Shown piece after piece: positions 1-10,735 of a DNA stretch of 64,000 nucleotides. The position numbers and the translations under genes are program-made. This DNA is from Microthrixaceae bacterium. Its GTDB lineage: Bacteria; Actinomycetota; Acidimicrobiia; Acidimicrobiales; Microtrichaceae. The DNA lies in assembly GCA_027493675.1 (NCBI GenBank), contig JAOSKI010000044.1, positions 1 to 64,000 of the forward strand, given 5' to 3'. The notes beneath the pieces are model-generated. The model saw only the letters and a list, made by a program, of their open reading frames with translations, did not search any database and was not told the DNA's origin. Numbering within the stretch: position 1 is the stretch's first letter; each line of letters starts with the position of its first letter.

Positions 1-2449
1 GCTGCACCAAATGCACCGGCGGGATCACCTGGGTGGCGGTGCCGTCGGGCGGTTGCTCCTCGGAGGCCACCGGCAGCTCGGCGGGCATGGTCGCGCTCAT
101 CGAGGCGGCCGCCCACGGCCGGGATCGAACCGCACCCGACCTGGTGGCACCGGGGGCCGACGGTGGGGGGCCAACGTGCTTTCGGCAAACGAGGCAGCCC
201 AGCTGATCCGAGCAGGCGCCGACGACGTGGACTTCCTCCACCCCCAACGCAACCGACCCCGCCAACGAGACTACCGACGACTTCGGGGTGAAGCGCTTCC
301 CGACCGTGAAGGGCTGGGATGCGACCACCGGATACGGCCGCATCAACGCGTACGAATCGGTGCTGGCCGCCTCTCGTGGCGACATCCCACCCGAGGCCGA
401 CATCACCTCACCCGAGTGGTTCTCGATCAACCCCACGAGCGGGTCCATGGAGGTGCGCGGGAAGGTCGCAGCGGTAAGGTCCTCGAGCTACGACTACCGG
501 GTGGAATGGACCGTTGGGCTGCAGACGGCCCCGTATCCCGCCAAGGACAGCTGGTCGGTTGCGGGGTCCGCGACGGGGCTGAGTGCACCCACCGAAGGCG
601 TGCTCGCGACGATCGACCTCGCCGAGGTGGCCGCACGGCTCCCCGATGGCGGCACCGGCACACCGACGACCGCCGACGGCCTGCCCGACCGGACCGCTTC
701 ACCGTGCGCATCAGGGTGGTGGTGACAGATGCCGAAGGCCGCGTGGGGACCCAGCACCGCCACGTGATGGTGCACTCCGATCCCAGCGGTGGAGTGGTGC
801 CGGCACCCGCCGGCATCGGCACGTCTTCGCCGGTGTTCTCCGACCTCGACGGCGACGGCGCCCAGGAGCTGGTGGTGGCGGAGACGACGGCACCGTCCAC
901 GCACTGCGAGCCGACGGTTCGGAGGCGCCGGGGGTGGCCGGTGCGCACCGGGCTCCGAGGTGGTGGCCGGTCGGCTCGCCCACGGCTTCGGCCGACGGAA
1001 TCAGTGCACCGGGTGCAGCCGTGCTCGTCGGCGCGCCGGCGGTGGCCGACCTCCAGGGCGACGGTTCCCTCGAGGTGGTGGTGGCCGACTCGAACGGCAC
1101 GGTCCACGTCTGGGGTGCCGACGGGGCGACCCAGGCGACGATGTCAGTCGACCCCGATTTCAGCCGCCAGGAGCACACCGACGAACGCAACCGCACCAAG
1201 TCCGGCTTCTACGGATCGGCCGCCTTGGGAGACCTCGACGGTGACGGCACCCTGGGAGGTGGTCGCCGCCGGGGCGGACCGGCACCTGTATGCCCTGGCA
1301 CCCTGACGGATCACCCGTGAGCGGCTTCCCAGTGCTGCTGGTCGACCCGGCGAAGGTCGAGGCGGTCGACCCGGTCAGCCGCAAGGTGACGTTCGCGAAC
1401 GAGCGCAGCACGCAGATCGGCGGCGAGTTGATCGCCACCCCCACGATCGCGGATCTCACAGGCAACGGTCGGCCCGAGATCGTCGTGGGCGCCCAGGAGC
1501 AGTACGACGAGACCGTCGCGGTGTGGCCACCCTCGGCCTTCCGGGCATATCGGGCAACACCCGGCTGTACGCGGTGTCGCCGGATGGGACCCTTGCAGGC
1601 GGAAAGGACACCAGCGCCGCACACCCCGACGAGACCGCCTACCTACCCGGCTGGCCGGTGAGGCTACCGATGCTGCTCACCGACGTTCTGCCCACCATCG
1701 GCGACGGCGTCGCCACCCAGGCCGCAGCAGGCGACGTGGACGGCGACGGCCACAACGAGATCGTGGCGGCGTCCGCCAGCGGGCACCTGATGGTCCTCGA
1801 CGCCGACGGCACCAGCGCGTACCAGGAGTGGTCGGGCCTGCAACTCGGCCTCAACTGGCTCAACAGCGCCTCCTGGGGCACCAACTCGCGCGACACAGGC
1901 GTGACGGTGGTCGCCTTCGGTGGTCCCGCGGTAGGTGACCTACAAGGCAAAGGCGGGTTGGACGTCGCGGCGCCAACCACCGGCCTGGGCCGAGCGCTCG
2001 ACACGCTGCTCCCCAACGACCAGCCGGGCGACAACCAGGTCACCGGCTGGTCGGGCCGAACCGGCGCCCAGTTGCCGGGCTACCCGCGCGTGACCGCCGA
2101 CCTGGCGTTCTTCGTGACTCCAGCGATCGGTGACGTAGACGGCGACGGATACAACGAGATCATCGCCGGCAACGGCGTGCAGATGCTCGACGCCGTCGGA
2201 GCGAGGAACAGCCGGAGAGGGTCGACTTCAGGAGCACACGTACCAGCCGGGTGGCCGAAGCTGACCGGCGGGTGGACGATCGGAACCCCGGGTATGGGTG
2301 ACTGGGACGGCGACGGCACCGCCGAGTTGGCAGTCACCCGCCGTGACGGCCAACTGCTCGTCTGGGACACACCCACGCGAGCCACGGCTGCGGGGCCATG
2401 GGTCCGCTTCGGTGGCGGACCGACCAACGCCGGGGTTCCCACGCCCTGA
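1..2449 (+). CDS. Exported subtilisin-like (S8) peptidase with C-terminal FG-GAP/VCBS repeats, partial, frame-disrupted
   Basis: The 5' end lies outside the window. The first codons (frame 3) read SSEATGSSAGMVALIEAA, which resembles the end of the subtilase catalytic domain with the active-site Ser in GSSAG. After about residue 100 comes a series of repeats with cores such as FSDLDGDGAQELVVA, VADLQGDGSLEVVVA, AGDVDGDGHNEIVAA and IGDVDGDGYNEIIAG. These are FG-GAP/VCBS calcium-binding propeller blades, with DGT-like turns between them. The coding frame changes near 165, 245, 690, 890, 950, 1253, 1293 and 1520, but repeat sequence continues after each change. The last 900 bases are a single open frame ending at 2449. 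The family is usually secreted or surface-bound, so protein turnover or adhesion outside the cell is inferred. Catalytic Asp and His are not in view. Confidence 0.75.
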
Positions 2450-2488
2450 ACAGCCCCTCCACCACCGCCACACCCACCACCGCCACAG

Positions 2489-2539
2489 CGTTCTGTGTGG
2501 TGTGCGTGGCGCTGTGCGCCACGCACACCACACAGAACG
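2489..2539. repeat. Family A palindrome, copy A1
   Basis: Perfect inverted repeat with 24-bp arms (2489-2512 and 2516-2539) and a 3-base centre. The left arm begins CGTTCTGTGTGGTGTGCG. It lies in a tandem gap between the FG-GAP peptidase (ends 2449) and the histidine phosphatase (starts 2605). No T-run follows either arm. Near-identical copies occur at 4066, 21910 and 46586. Confidence 0.93.
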
Positions 2540-2604
2540 GCGGGGAAACCGACGTCGACCGACGTCCAACTCCGCTTGTGAGGTCGCCTAACGTGGCGAC
2601 CACG

Positions 2605-3064
2605 ATGACGGTCTACCTAGTGAGGCACGGGTCAGCAGGTTCGCGGAACGGTGCCGACCCCAACGACACCCGGCGGCACCTCGATACCAAGGGCCTCAAC
2701 CAGGCAGAGTGCATCGCGCCATCTGGGAACCGAACCGATTCAGGCAATCTACTCAAGCCCCCTCCCCCGGTGTGTGGAGACCGTCTCACCGCTCGCGGAG
2801 TCTCTCGGCATCGAAGTCATCCTCGAAGCCCGACTCGGCGAAGGCATCCCGGTCGAAAGCGCCTGGAGCCTGCTCGAGGAGGTCTGCACCGACACCGTCG
2901 TGCTGTGCAGCCACGGAGACGTGATCCCGGAACTGGTGGCCCGAAACCAGCGCCGCGGAATGCGGACCTGCGAACCGAGCGGATTCTCAAAGGGCTCGGT
3001 GTGGACGCTGCGTGGCTGGGACGGAACCCGCTTCACCACGGGATCCTGGACAAGACCCCGCTGA
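2605..3064 (+). CDS. Histidine phosphatase (phosphoglycerate mutase-like/SixA-like) family protein
   Basis: The N-terminus MTVYLVRHGSAG holds the RHG motif with the catalytic phospho-accepting His of the histidine phosphatase superfamily. A later segment reads IYSSPLPRCVETVSPLAE, the usual S-x-xxR-xxxT element, followed by VVLCSHGDVI with the second catalytic His. About 150 residues, typical of the small SixA-like branch. One frame change near 2712 joins GLNQAE to IASHLGTEPIQ. Substrate cannot be read from the sequence; members dephosphorylate proteins, sugar phosphates or nucleotides. It stands alone between palindrome A1 and a lipoprotein gene. Confidence 0.8.
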
Positions 3065-3176
3065 AACCGGGGAGACATCGAACGGGCCTTTGCCGGGGGC
3101 GGGTCCGGTGCATCTATGGCGTGGCTCAGCAGAGTGCCCTATGCTCGGGCGTTCTCGTGCACCAAGGGGGAGCAAC

Positions 3177-4028
3177 ATGTACAGAAAGTCCTTGATCAGC
3201 ATCGGTCTGCTTGCGACGCTGGCGCTCTTCGCATCCGCCTGCACCATCCCGCGCCGGCACAGCGAACGTGGAAGGTCAAGCCGGCATCGATCAAGGTCAT
3301 CGACCAGGAGGATTGGGACCCCGGTGACGAGCCGTACGTGATCCAACTCGGCTTCCGCTCGAAGTTGGGAGTGCCGGAGTCCTCGTCCGCGTTCGTGGTC
3401 TCGCAGTGCAAGTCGCCGTCGGCCATGCCGGCCAACAACGTCGGCACACCCGGCACCGCCGTGCCGATACCTGCCGGCTCGGCAGACGTGGTCTTCCCCG
3501 CGGTCCAGAACCTCGACGTTGGCGATGTCCTGCTCAAGACCGCTCCGCTGGAGATCTTCGGCACCCTCACCTTCGCGATGGGGCGCGATGCCGTCTTCAC
3601 CGAGTCGTGTGCGATCACCGACATGCTCCGGAACGTCCTCGTCGGCACCCTGGCCGATGCTCTCGATCTCCTCATCGCCGGGGCAAACACCCCACCCACT
3701 CAGGAGGCCCTGATCGACCTCATCGTCGATCACCTGGGCGACTTCGTGGCGCTGATCCCCGGCCTCATTGCAGCTGCGCTCGAAGGCCTCGGCAACCCCG
3801 ATGACATCCTGGGCGTGGCCGCCCAGATCCACCTGCCGACCGCGGGAGCCTTCACCGACCTCATGAAGTTCGGCCTCGCCCTAGCCGGCTTGGACAACGG
3901 TGCCATCGAGCGAGGATCTCCCGTCCTCTCTCAAGATCCGCATCGGGAGCCTCACACCTTCGAATGCATCGTTCACGTTCGAAGGACCCGGCTTCAATCA
4001 CGTCCTCAACACCTCGATCGGTTCCTGA
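3177..4028 (+). CDS. Predicted lipoprotein of unknown function
   Basis: Starts with MYRKSLISIGLLATLALFASAC, a lipoprotein signal peptide with lipobox ASAC, so it is probably anchored outside the membrane. The start is supported by a purine-rich GGGGGAG site 5 bases upstream. The frame changes near 3250, just after the lipobox, and again near 3910. With those joined the protein is about 283 residues and ends at 4028 with a segment reading SNASFTFEGPGFNHVLNTSI. The middle is rich in Leu/Ala and Asp and includes a predicted helical stretch around VALIPGLIAAALEGL. I do not recognise the family. Confidence 0.6.
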
Positions 4029-4041
4029 GCCACCGCACTTC

Positions 4042-4069
4042 CTGACCCTCACGTTCTGACCCTCACGTT
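4042..4069. repeat. Two direct copies of a 14-bp unit beside palindrome A2
   Basis: CTGACCCTCACGTT occurs at 4042-4055 and again immediately at 4056-4069, running into the left arm of palindrome A2. It may be a slippage duplication of the flank. Confidence 0.85.
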
Positions 4070-4116
4070 CTGTGTGGTGTGCGTGGCGCTCAGCGCCACG
4101 CACACCACACAGAACG
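4066..4116. repeat. Family A palindrome, copy A2
   Basis: Perfect inverted repeat, arms of about 25 bp, with left arm beginning CGTTCTGTGTGGTGTGCG, the same arm sequence as A1 but with a different centre (CTCAG). It lies in the convergent gap between the lipoprotein gene (ends 4028) and ccmH (ends 4159), so here it could end transcription from both sides. No T-run is present. Confidence 0.93.
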
Positions 4117-4158
4117 CCGGAGTCTCCTGATGCGCACCCGGGCGTAGAGCACCCGGGC

Positions 4159-5723
4159 TCAGCCGCCGTTGCGGGCAGCATCCAAGGCCGCCCGCAGGGT
4201 GGCGGCGTCACCGATGAGAAACGCACCGGCTCCCCGGGGAAGCCGATCGAGGTGATCGAGACCCGCCTCGGCGGCATCGAGATCACCGGCCGCCAGATCC
4301 AGCGACACGAGCAGAGCCAGCGCGTCGGCGTCGTCAGGATCCGCAGCGAGCAGACCGTCGAGTAGGGCTCTGGCCGCCTCGGGGTCCGCCGTCTTCGGGC
4401 CGATGTGCGCGAGCGTCCTCGACAACCTCGCGTCACGGTCCTCCGGCGTAGCCGCCAGCACACCGTCAAGACAGGACCCGAGGTCGTCCAGGAAAGCCTG
4501 GTCTATCGGCCGGTCCTCTCCCCGCTTGCCGCCGCCTGCCAGCAGTCGCGCCGCAGGAGCCGACATCAAGCCGAAGAACACCTTGCGTTCGAGGCCTTCG
4601 CTCTGCAGGACACCGACCGCCACCTCGGAGGGATCGTTGGCCCAGAACTGCTCGAGCTCAGACGCCGCCGCCGCGAAGTCACCCTCGTCCACAGCAGCGA
4701 CTGCCAGGAACACATGGGGATCAGCCGCGGTCGGGTCGATTTCGACTGCCCGGTTCAAATCGGCTCGGCCCTGTGTGACGTCTTCGGCTCGGAGATGGGC
4801 CCACCCGCGGTAGGTGAGGGCCTCGATGTTGCCAGGATCGTCGCCGAGCAGCTCGTCGAAGCACTCGATTCCCGCAGCCGGGTCGGTGCGTGTGAGGGAC
4901 TGACAACGTGACATCGCCGCACTCGCGGTCTCGGTGCTCTCGACACTGCCGCCACCGGTGATCCCGCCGTTCCCGCGGTCACCGGACGCCCATACTACGA
5001 TCAGTGCGGCGACCCCGGCGAAGAGGACCACCGCTGTGGCTACAACCGGCGTGCGCAACCTCGAGCGCGCTGTGGTGGCGGCGTCAATGCCGGGATCGGT
5101 GTCGGCGTCAGCAGTGGTGCCTGCTACAGCGGATGCCTCGGATGGAGGTGGCGGCCCTGCGGGTGGAGATGGAAACCTCCCGGCCACCGCCGGATCCACC
5201 GCAGGCATGGTCCGCCAGCGGCGCAAGGCGACCCAGAGGCCCACGACCGCCGCCAGCACCGACAGCACGGGTAGCACCCACACGAGCGCCGACAGCCCGC
5301 TGGTCGGCGGGTCGAGCAGTACCTCGTCGCCGTAGCGTTCCACGAACCAGTCGAGGATCTGCGGGTCGGTCGCACCCTGGTCGAGTTGGCGGTCGATCTC
5401 CTTGCGGAACTGCTGGGCCAGAGGCGCCTGGGACGCCGCCACGGACTCGCCGGCGCACTGAAGGCACTTGAGTTGCTCCCCAGGGACTGCGCCCGCGACT
5501 CGTCACTTCGCCTGCTATCGGGGGTCCCACCTGCGAGCACCAGTACGCCCGTCACGATGACGGCCATGACCAACCAGAACGCCCAGTGAGTGCGGATGCG
5601 CCGTCTGGTGCTCGATCCTGCCCGCTGCGTCGGGCCGCCTCCGGAGGACTCCGCGGACGGCTCCACGGCACCGTGCGCATGCTCGTTCTCAGCCGGCGCG
5701 TCGGCACGCGACGAACCTGTCAC
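4159..5723 (-). CDS. ccmH: CcmH with fused CcmI-like TPR domain (cytochrome c haem lyase component)
   Basis: Apocytochrome thiol-reduction subunit of System I. A GTG start at 5723 gives a polar N-terminus, a membrane anchor (WAFWLVMAVIVTGVLVLAGG), then after a frame change near 5480 the redox motif LKCLQCAGES (CxxC) and SQAPLAQQFRKEI, DPQILDWFVERYGDEVLL, all standard CcmH sequence. Two more membrane segments follow (near WVLPVLSVLAAVVGLWVAL and VVATAVVLFAGVAALIVVW). The remainder is TPR-like (for example NIEALTYRGWAHLRAEDV), matching CcmI, which chaperones the apocytochrome C-terminus. The fusion gives about 520 residues. It is the last gene of the ccm operon. Confidence 0.9.
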
Positions 5724-5742
5724 GGGGTGATCCGCCGCGAGT

Positions 5743-6379
5743 TCACGAGAGGTCCCCGATGTCGGCCTCCAGGCCGGCGGCGGTCACCCCACCCTTGTAC
5801 TTCTTGGCGACCTCACCCTCGGGTGAGACCAGGAAAGGTCTCGGGCAGGGCGATCACCGACCAGTCGAGAGGGGTCTGGTCGGACTGGGCGACCACCGGC
5901 CAGTCGCCACCGTGCTCCTCGAAGAACGCAGCCACCTCCGCCGCAGGTTCGTCGAAGGCGACGCTGACGACCTTCGCGCCGAAGGGGTTCGAGTCGGAGA
6001 ACGCGATCAGCTCCGGATGCTCGGCCACACACGGTGGGCACCAGGTCGCGAAGAAGTTGACGACCACCCAGTCACCCTCGTAGTCGGCGAGATCGAACGG
6101 TTCACCGGCGATCGTCTCTCCCACAAGAGGCGGCGCCTTGTCAGCCACCACCTCGTCCGCTGTGTCGGGCTCATCGCTCCCACCGGCGGTCGCCAGCAGG
6201 GCAACCAGAGCAACTAGCACCACTGCCACGACCGCCACCACGATCAGGACGGGATTGCGCCCACCGGCCCCGACGGCGCTTGCCGACGCCGACCCCTCCA
6301 CAGCGGGGCCTTCATCGACCGGATGCGTCTGACCGGCGTCCGTCGCGTCGCTGTCGCCATGCGGAGCCGTGTCGTTCAT
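5743..6379 (-). CDS. ccmG: CcmG/ResA-like thiol:disulfide oxidoreductase
   Basis: Membrane-anchored thioredoxin-fold protein that keeps apocytochrome cysteines reduced. It has one N-terminal membrane helix (NPVLIVVAVVAVVLVALVAL) and the active site FFATWCPPCVAEHPEL. A frame change near 5830 falls within LPETFLVSPEGEVAKKY; in the corrected frame the protein ends at 5743, about 212 residues. The ATG at 6379 overlaps the ccmF stop as ATGA, indicating translational coupling. Confidence 0.92.
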
Positions 6380-8416
6380 CGCGTGACCTCCACGTCGTCG
6401 CTCGTGATGGGTTCGCCGGCAGCTTCGCCGACCATTGCCACATCGGCCACGCTCTGAGCGCGCAGTGCCGGACCGCCATCCCGGTCCCTGCGCCGGGCTG
6501 CCGGCACGAGCGCCAATGCGGTGCCGAGCACCATCACCATCCCACCCAACCAGATCCACGAGACCAGGGGCTGCACGACCACCCTGAGGGTGACCTCGTC
6601 GATCGAATCGTTCCCACCGGGCGACGTGGAGGCCTCCGGCGAGGAGGTGAGCGCCAGGTAGACGTCCTCGAAGGGACCCACACGAACCGACGGGCTCCCG
6701 ACCACCATCCCGCTCGAGCGATACCGGTTGAGCCGCGGTTCGAAGATCCGGTCGCCGTCCACCTTCACCCGTGCCGCCACGGTGAGCACACGATCGGACC
6801 CGACCGTGTGCGTGTCGAGGAACTCCACCGTATGACCTCCGACGGAGACCACCTCGCCACGTGCCAGGTCGACCTCCACGGTCTGCAGGTAGGTGGTCGA
6901 TGCGGCGAACGCAACCGCGATCAGGACCACACCCAGGTGCACGATCATCCCGCCGTTGGTCCGTCCCACCATGCCACGCCAGCCTTGACGCCGTACCGAA
7001 CCAGCGAGCTGGCGCACCGCGGATCCGCCGGCGAAGGCGGCCAGGCCAAAGGCCGTCAACGCGGCCCAGCCCTTCGAGCCCGACAACGCGGCCAACACCA
7101 TCACCGCCACCGCGAACCACGCCGGCCAGAAGAGGCGCGTCTTGAGCGTCTCGGTCGTCGCACGGCGCCACGGCATCACAGGAGCAACTGCCATGAGGGT
7201 CAGGAGCGCGAACCCCAACGGCATCGTCATACGACTGAAGTAGGGCACCCCCACGGTGAGTCGGTCCCCGTTGAGTGCCTCGAGGAGCAGCGGGAATACC
7301 GTACCCAGGAGCACCACGAAGGCCAGCGCCGCGAAGACCACGTTGTTGGCCAGGAACGCGCCCTCGCGTGACACCGGGGTCGCGATGCGACCCACCGAGC
7401 GCAGCATGTCGGCGCGCCACGCGATCAAACCCAGCGACACCGCGACGGTGACCGCGAAAAGGCCCAACAGCATCGGTCCCACAGACCCGGACGCGAACGC
7501 GTGCACCGACTCGACCACTCCGGAGCGGGTGAGGAACGTACCCAGGATCGTGAGGCTGAACGTGGCGCACAACAGCGAGATGTTCCATACGCGCAACATG
7601 CCGTGACGTTCCTGGACCATCACCGAGTGCAGATACGCGGTACCGGTCAGCCACGGCAGAAGCGGACGCGTTCTCCACCGGGTCCCAGGCCCAGTACCCA
7701 CCCCAGCCCAGGACCTCGTAGCTCCACCAGCCTCCCAGGATGATGCCGGCGGTGAGGAACCCCCATGCGACGAGGGTCCACCGACGGGTCTCGACGAGCC
7801 AACCCTCACCCATGCGCCCCGAAGCGAGCGAACCGACGGCGAACGCGAACGGCACCACGAAGCCCACATACCCGAGGTAGAGCATGGGCGGGTGGAAAGC
7901 CACCAGGATGTGGTTCTGCAACAACGGGTTGGGACCGGGCCCGTCGAATCCCACAGGCGGATCGAACTGACCGAACGGATTCGCGGCGACGAGGATCATC
8001 ACCAGGAAGAAGGCTGCGACCACGAACATCACGAGCAGCGCCCATGCGACCAACGGATCGGTGAGACGCCGCCGGAAGCGATACGCGACTGCCACCAGGT
8101 ACCCGGCCAGGATGATCACCCACAACAGGATCGAACCTTCCAGAGCCGACCACAGCGTCGCCACGTTGAACAGCGGCGGCGTGGCCGAACTGCCGTGCTC
8201 GGCCACGAACTCCACGGTGAAGTCACGTGTGATCAGTGCACGCTCCATGGCCAGGAACGAGACCGTGACGCCGAGGCCGAGCAGCGTCGCCCAACTGAGG
8301 ACGCTGCGTAGGCGGGCCTTGTCGCCCGCACGCAGACCACCGACGATCGCCACGACGCCCGCAACCGCGGCGACCAGGGCGACCACGATCCCGGCCAGCC
8401 CGAACGCCCTGTTCAA
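6376..8416 (-). CDS. ccmF: CcmF haem lyase (cytochrome c assembly)
   Basis: Large polytopic membrane protein that ligates haem to apocytochrome c. About 680 residues with 14-15 hydrophobic segments, near the usual family length. The WWD haem-binding motif reads GGWWSYEVLGWGGYWAWD, followed by PVENAS. Conserved HHxx-type loops include LQNHILVAFHPPMLYLGY. One frame change near 7668 separates PVENAS from ALLPWLTGTAYLHS. The TTG start at 8416 overlaps the ccmE stop in the sequence TTGA, which decides the start. Confidence 0.95.
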
Positions 8417-9027
8417 GGGCCGACTCCAGCGCTCCCGCCACCCGTGGAGCGCGGCGACCGGAGCCGATCGACCGACGCTGCCTGTGCGTCGCGTTCGGCC
8501 TCGTGGATGCGATCGGGGTGCTCTTCGTCGTACTCGTTGTCGTGGCGCACCAGGATCTCGTCGCTCTCGAAGACCTCGCCGTCGAAGGAACCTTCGATCA
8601 CCACGGGTATCTCCGGACCGAACAGCTCGGGCGGGGTGCCGGTGTGGTGCACCGGCACCTCCACGGAATTGAAGGTGATGACGAAGTCCACGCCATCGGC
8701 GGTCTCCTCGACGGACCCGTCCACCACGTTGCCCTGCATCCGGAACCGCTCACCAGCGAGGTCCTGGCGCTGCTCGACGGCCTCGTCGACGTTGTAGAAG
8801 AACGTCGCCGCGTCATTGAGCCCGATGAACAGCACCGCGGCAAGGGCTACGAGCACCGCCACCAGCGCACCGATGGCGACGTAGCGCTTGGTGTTCGGGC
8901 GTGAGCGACCGCCGCCGACCGCCGCCGAGGTGCGTGGGCGCAGGTCGAACCCCGAACCATCGCCGGGATGCGCCGAGTCCTCGAGTGGCGCCGCGTCGGG
9001 GGACTCAGGATCGTCGTTCACATCCAC
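8413..9027 (-). CDS. ccmE: CcmE haem chaperone
   Basis: Periplasm-side haem chaperone that binds haem covalently and hands it to CcmF. 204 residues in one unbroken frame: a cytoplasmic N-terminal tail, one membrane helix (YVAIGALVAVLVALAAVLFIG), then a beta-rich domain. The segment ILVRHDNEYDEEHP carries the HxxxY motif, with the haem-binding His; this is the classical His type, not the Cys variant. The GTG start at 9027 overlaps the end of ccmD by 10 bases. Confidence 0.94.
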   Translation of the reverse strand: MDVNDDPESPDAAPLEDSAHPGDGSGFDLRPRTSAAVGGGRSRPNTKRYVAIGALVAVLVALAAVLFIGLNDAATFFYNVDEAVEQRQDLAGERFRMQGNVVDGSVEETADGVDFVITFNSVEVPVHHTGTPPELFGPEIPVVIEGSFDGEVFESDEILVRHDNEYDEEHPDRIHEAERDAQAASVDRLRSPRSTGGGSAGVGP

Positions 9028-9152
9028 CGGCGCTGCTCCTCGGGAACCCGTGAGGACAGCTCACGGCCCTTGCGGAGCAGCCACGACGCGTACAGAGCGG
9101 GCACCCCCAGGGTCACGACCCATGCGGTACCGATGTAGAAGTTGGTGCTCAA
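9018..9152 (-). CDS. ccmD: CcmD-like small membrane protein
   Basis: A 44-residue ORF: STNFYIGTAWVVTLGVPALY gives one membrane helix followed by a basic stretch (LLRKGRELSSR). This size and shape match CcmD, which stabilises the CcmABC/CcmE haem-release complex. The TTG start at 9152 overlaps the ccmC stop as TTGA and has GGAGGA 8 bases upstream. Identified mainly by position and topology because CcmD is poorly conserved. Confidence 0.8.
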   Translation of the reverse strand: MSTNFYIGTAWVVTLGVPALYASWLLRKGRELSSRVPEEQRRWM

Positions 9153-9964
9153 GTCACTGCTCCTCCGGTCGTAGTTCCCTCCGGGCCATCCCCGGCGGCC
9201 TCCCGGCGGCGCTCTCCTATGGCCTCCGCCAGGCCCACGTCGGCTGCCCGTTCGGCCAGCCAGGCGACTCTGAAGCGGTGTATCAGGAGCCACGCGAAGA
9301 GCACCATGAACACCGCCAGCGACAGATACGTCGCGAACAGCTGCGAACCTGACATGTCCGGATCGACCGTGCCGAGCACCGTCCCACCCCTGGTGCAGGC
9401 CCCTCCACCAGTCGACCGCCTTGTGGGTGATCAGGATGTTGACCACCGCCATGATCCCGATGACTGCGCTGAGGGTGCCCCTCGTGCGGGTGTCGGTGGG
9501 AATCGAACGCACCACCAGGTAACCGACGTAGGTCAGCATCAACACCGTTGTGGTGACCAGGCGGGGTTCCCAACGCCAGAACACCCCCCAGGTGACCTTT
9601 CCCCACATCATGCCGTCGAAGATCGTGAGCGCGAAGAACATCACGCCGATCTCCGCAGCCGATGCCGCCAACAGGTCCCAGAACTCGGTGCGCTTCCACA
9701 GGTACGCGATGGATGCGACCGCGGTGATCACGAACGCCAGGTAGGCAACCGAGACCGTCGGTACGTGCATGTAGAGGATGCGGATCGTCTCGCCGAGTTG
9801 GCTGTCGGGCGGACTGATCACCAGGCCGAGCAAGACCACCGCCACCAGGCCAACGATCGAGACGATCCCGAGGATCCGGGTTCCCTTGGATCCGGTGGAA
9901 AGAGGCGCCCGGGTCGCCCTTGCCCCGGAGTCGTCGGCGGGTTGGGGGTCACCTGGGTGGTCAT
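9149..9964 (-). CDS. ccmC: CcmC haem export/handling protein
   Basis: Six-helix membrane protein that presents haem to CcmE. It contains the tryptophan-rich motif MMWGKVTWGVFWRWEPRL and the conserved ITHKAVDWWRGLHQG. A frame change near 9400 separates LHQG from the last helix (LFATYLSLAVFMVLFAWLL); a second near 9900 joins the ATG at 9964 to GSKGTRILGIVSIVGLV. About 271 residues in all. It is 34 bases downstream of ccmB, the only non-overlapping junction in the operon. Confidence 0.92.
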
Positions 9965-9998
9965 GGCTCCGCTCGGGGTTCGGGGTGCGTTGTCGCGG

Positions 9999-10735
9999 TC
10001 ATGTCTCGTCCATCAGAGGTCCGTAGAGCACGGCGCCGAGTCCCAGGTATGCCACGGCGAACACGCCGAGCAGTGCGGCCCAGGACCAGCCGCCACCAGT
10101 CTCGCGCCCAAGGGCCACATCGCTACCGCGGGTGGCGGCGATCAGCACCGGAGCGAGCAGGGGCAACAACAAGAGTGGCAGCAACGCCGAGCCCTGGCGA
10201 AGTCGCGCGGCCAGCAGGCCGTACGCCGCACCAGCGGCGGAGATGCCGAGCGTGGTGGCCGCCGCGACGACCACCAGTAGGAACCATCCTCCGAGTCGGG
10301 CATCGTAGAGAACCACCACCCCGGCCCCGAGGACCAGTTCCAGCACGGCGAGCTGGACCGCGAGTGCGCCCACCTTGCCCATGAATACCGCCGAGGGGGC
10401 CAACCCGGTGAGGCGCAGCGAGTCGAGCACGCCGTCGTCCATCTCGACTGCGTAGGCACGTTGCACCGCCAGCACCGCGGTGAACAGCACGGTGGTCCAG
10501 AACAGCCCGGCGGTGGCCTCGGTCAGCACCCCCGGTCGGGATCCAACGCGAACGCGAACAGCAGCAGGACCAACAGCGCGAACGGCAGCATCTGAGCGGT
10601 GGCGACCTTGGTGCGGCGCTCCAGGCGCAGGTCCTTGGCAGCCACGAGCAGCGCTCCGCGCGCTGCTTCGGACACAGCCCCGTGGCCGACACGGCGGTTA
10701 GTGGTGTCAGCCCCGTGGCCGACACGGCGGCTCAT
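9999..10735 (-). CDS. ccmB: CcmB ABC-transporter permease
   Basis: Membrane subunit of the CcmAB ATPase that releases holo-CcmE. Six hydrophobic segments, with family elements such as AVQRAYAVEMDDGVLDSL and LLPLLLLPLLAPVLIAA. A frame change near 10527 joins LDPDRG to VLTEATAGLFW. The ATG at 10735 overlaps the ccmA stop as ATGA. The first residues after this start include a doubled RRVGHGA segment encoded by a 33-bp period repeat, so translation might really begin further in. Confidence 0.92.
10675..10730. repeat. 23-bp direct repeat inside the ccmB 5' end
   Basis: CAGCCCCGTGGCCGACACGG followed by CGG occurs at 10675-10697 and 10708-10730, with a 33-bp period that keeps the reading frame. Each copy contains the small inverted repeat CCGTG/CACGG. 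It encodes a duplicated RRVGHGA at the ccmB N-terminus. Confidence 0.88.

Noticed and set aside
427..1107. Minus-strand frames across the FG-GAP gene
   Set aside because: Arg/Pro/Ser-rich products with no domain features, opposite repeats that are clearly coding on the plus strand.
2987..3832. Minus-strand 281-residue frame
   Set aside because: Overlaps the lipoprotein gene, whose signal peptide and ribosome-binding site are convincing.
5813..8416. A single 867-residue frame seeming to fuse CcmF and CcmG
   Set aside because: The middle third is out-of-frame sequence. The real CcmF C-terminus continues in another frame and CcmG starts at its own ATG.
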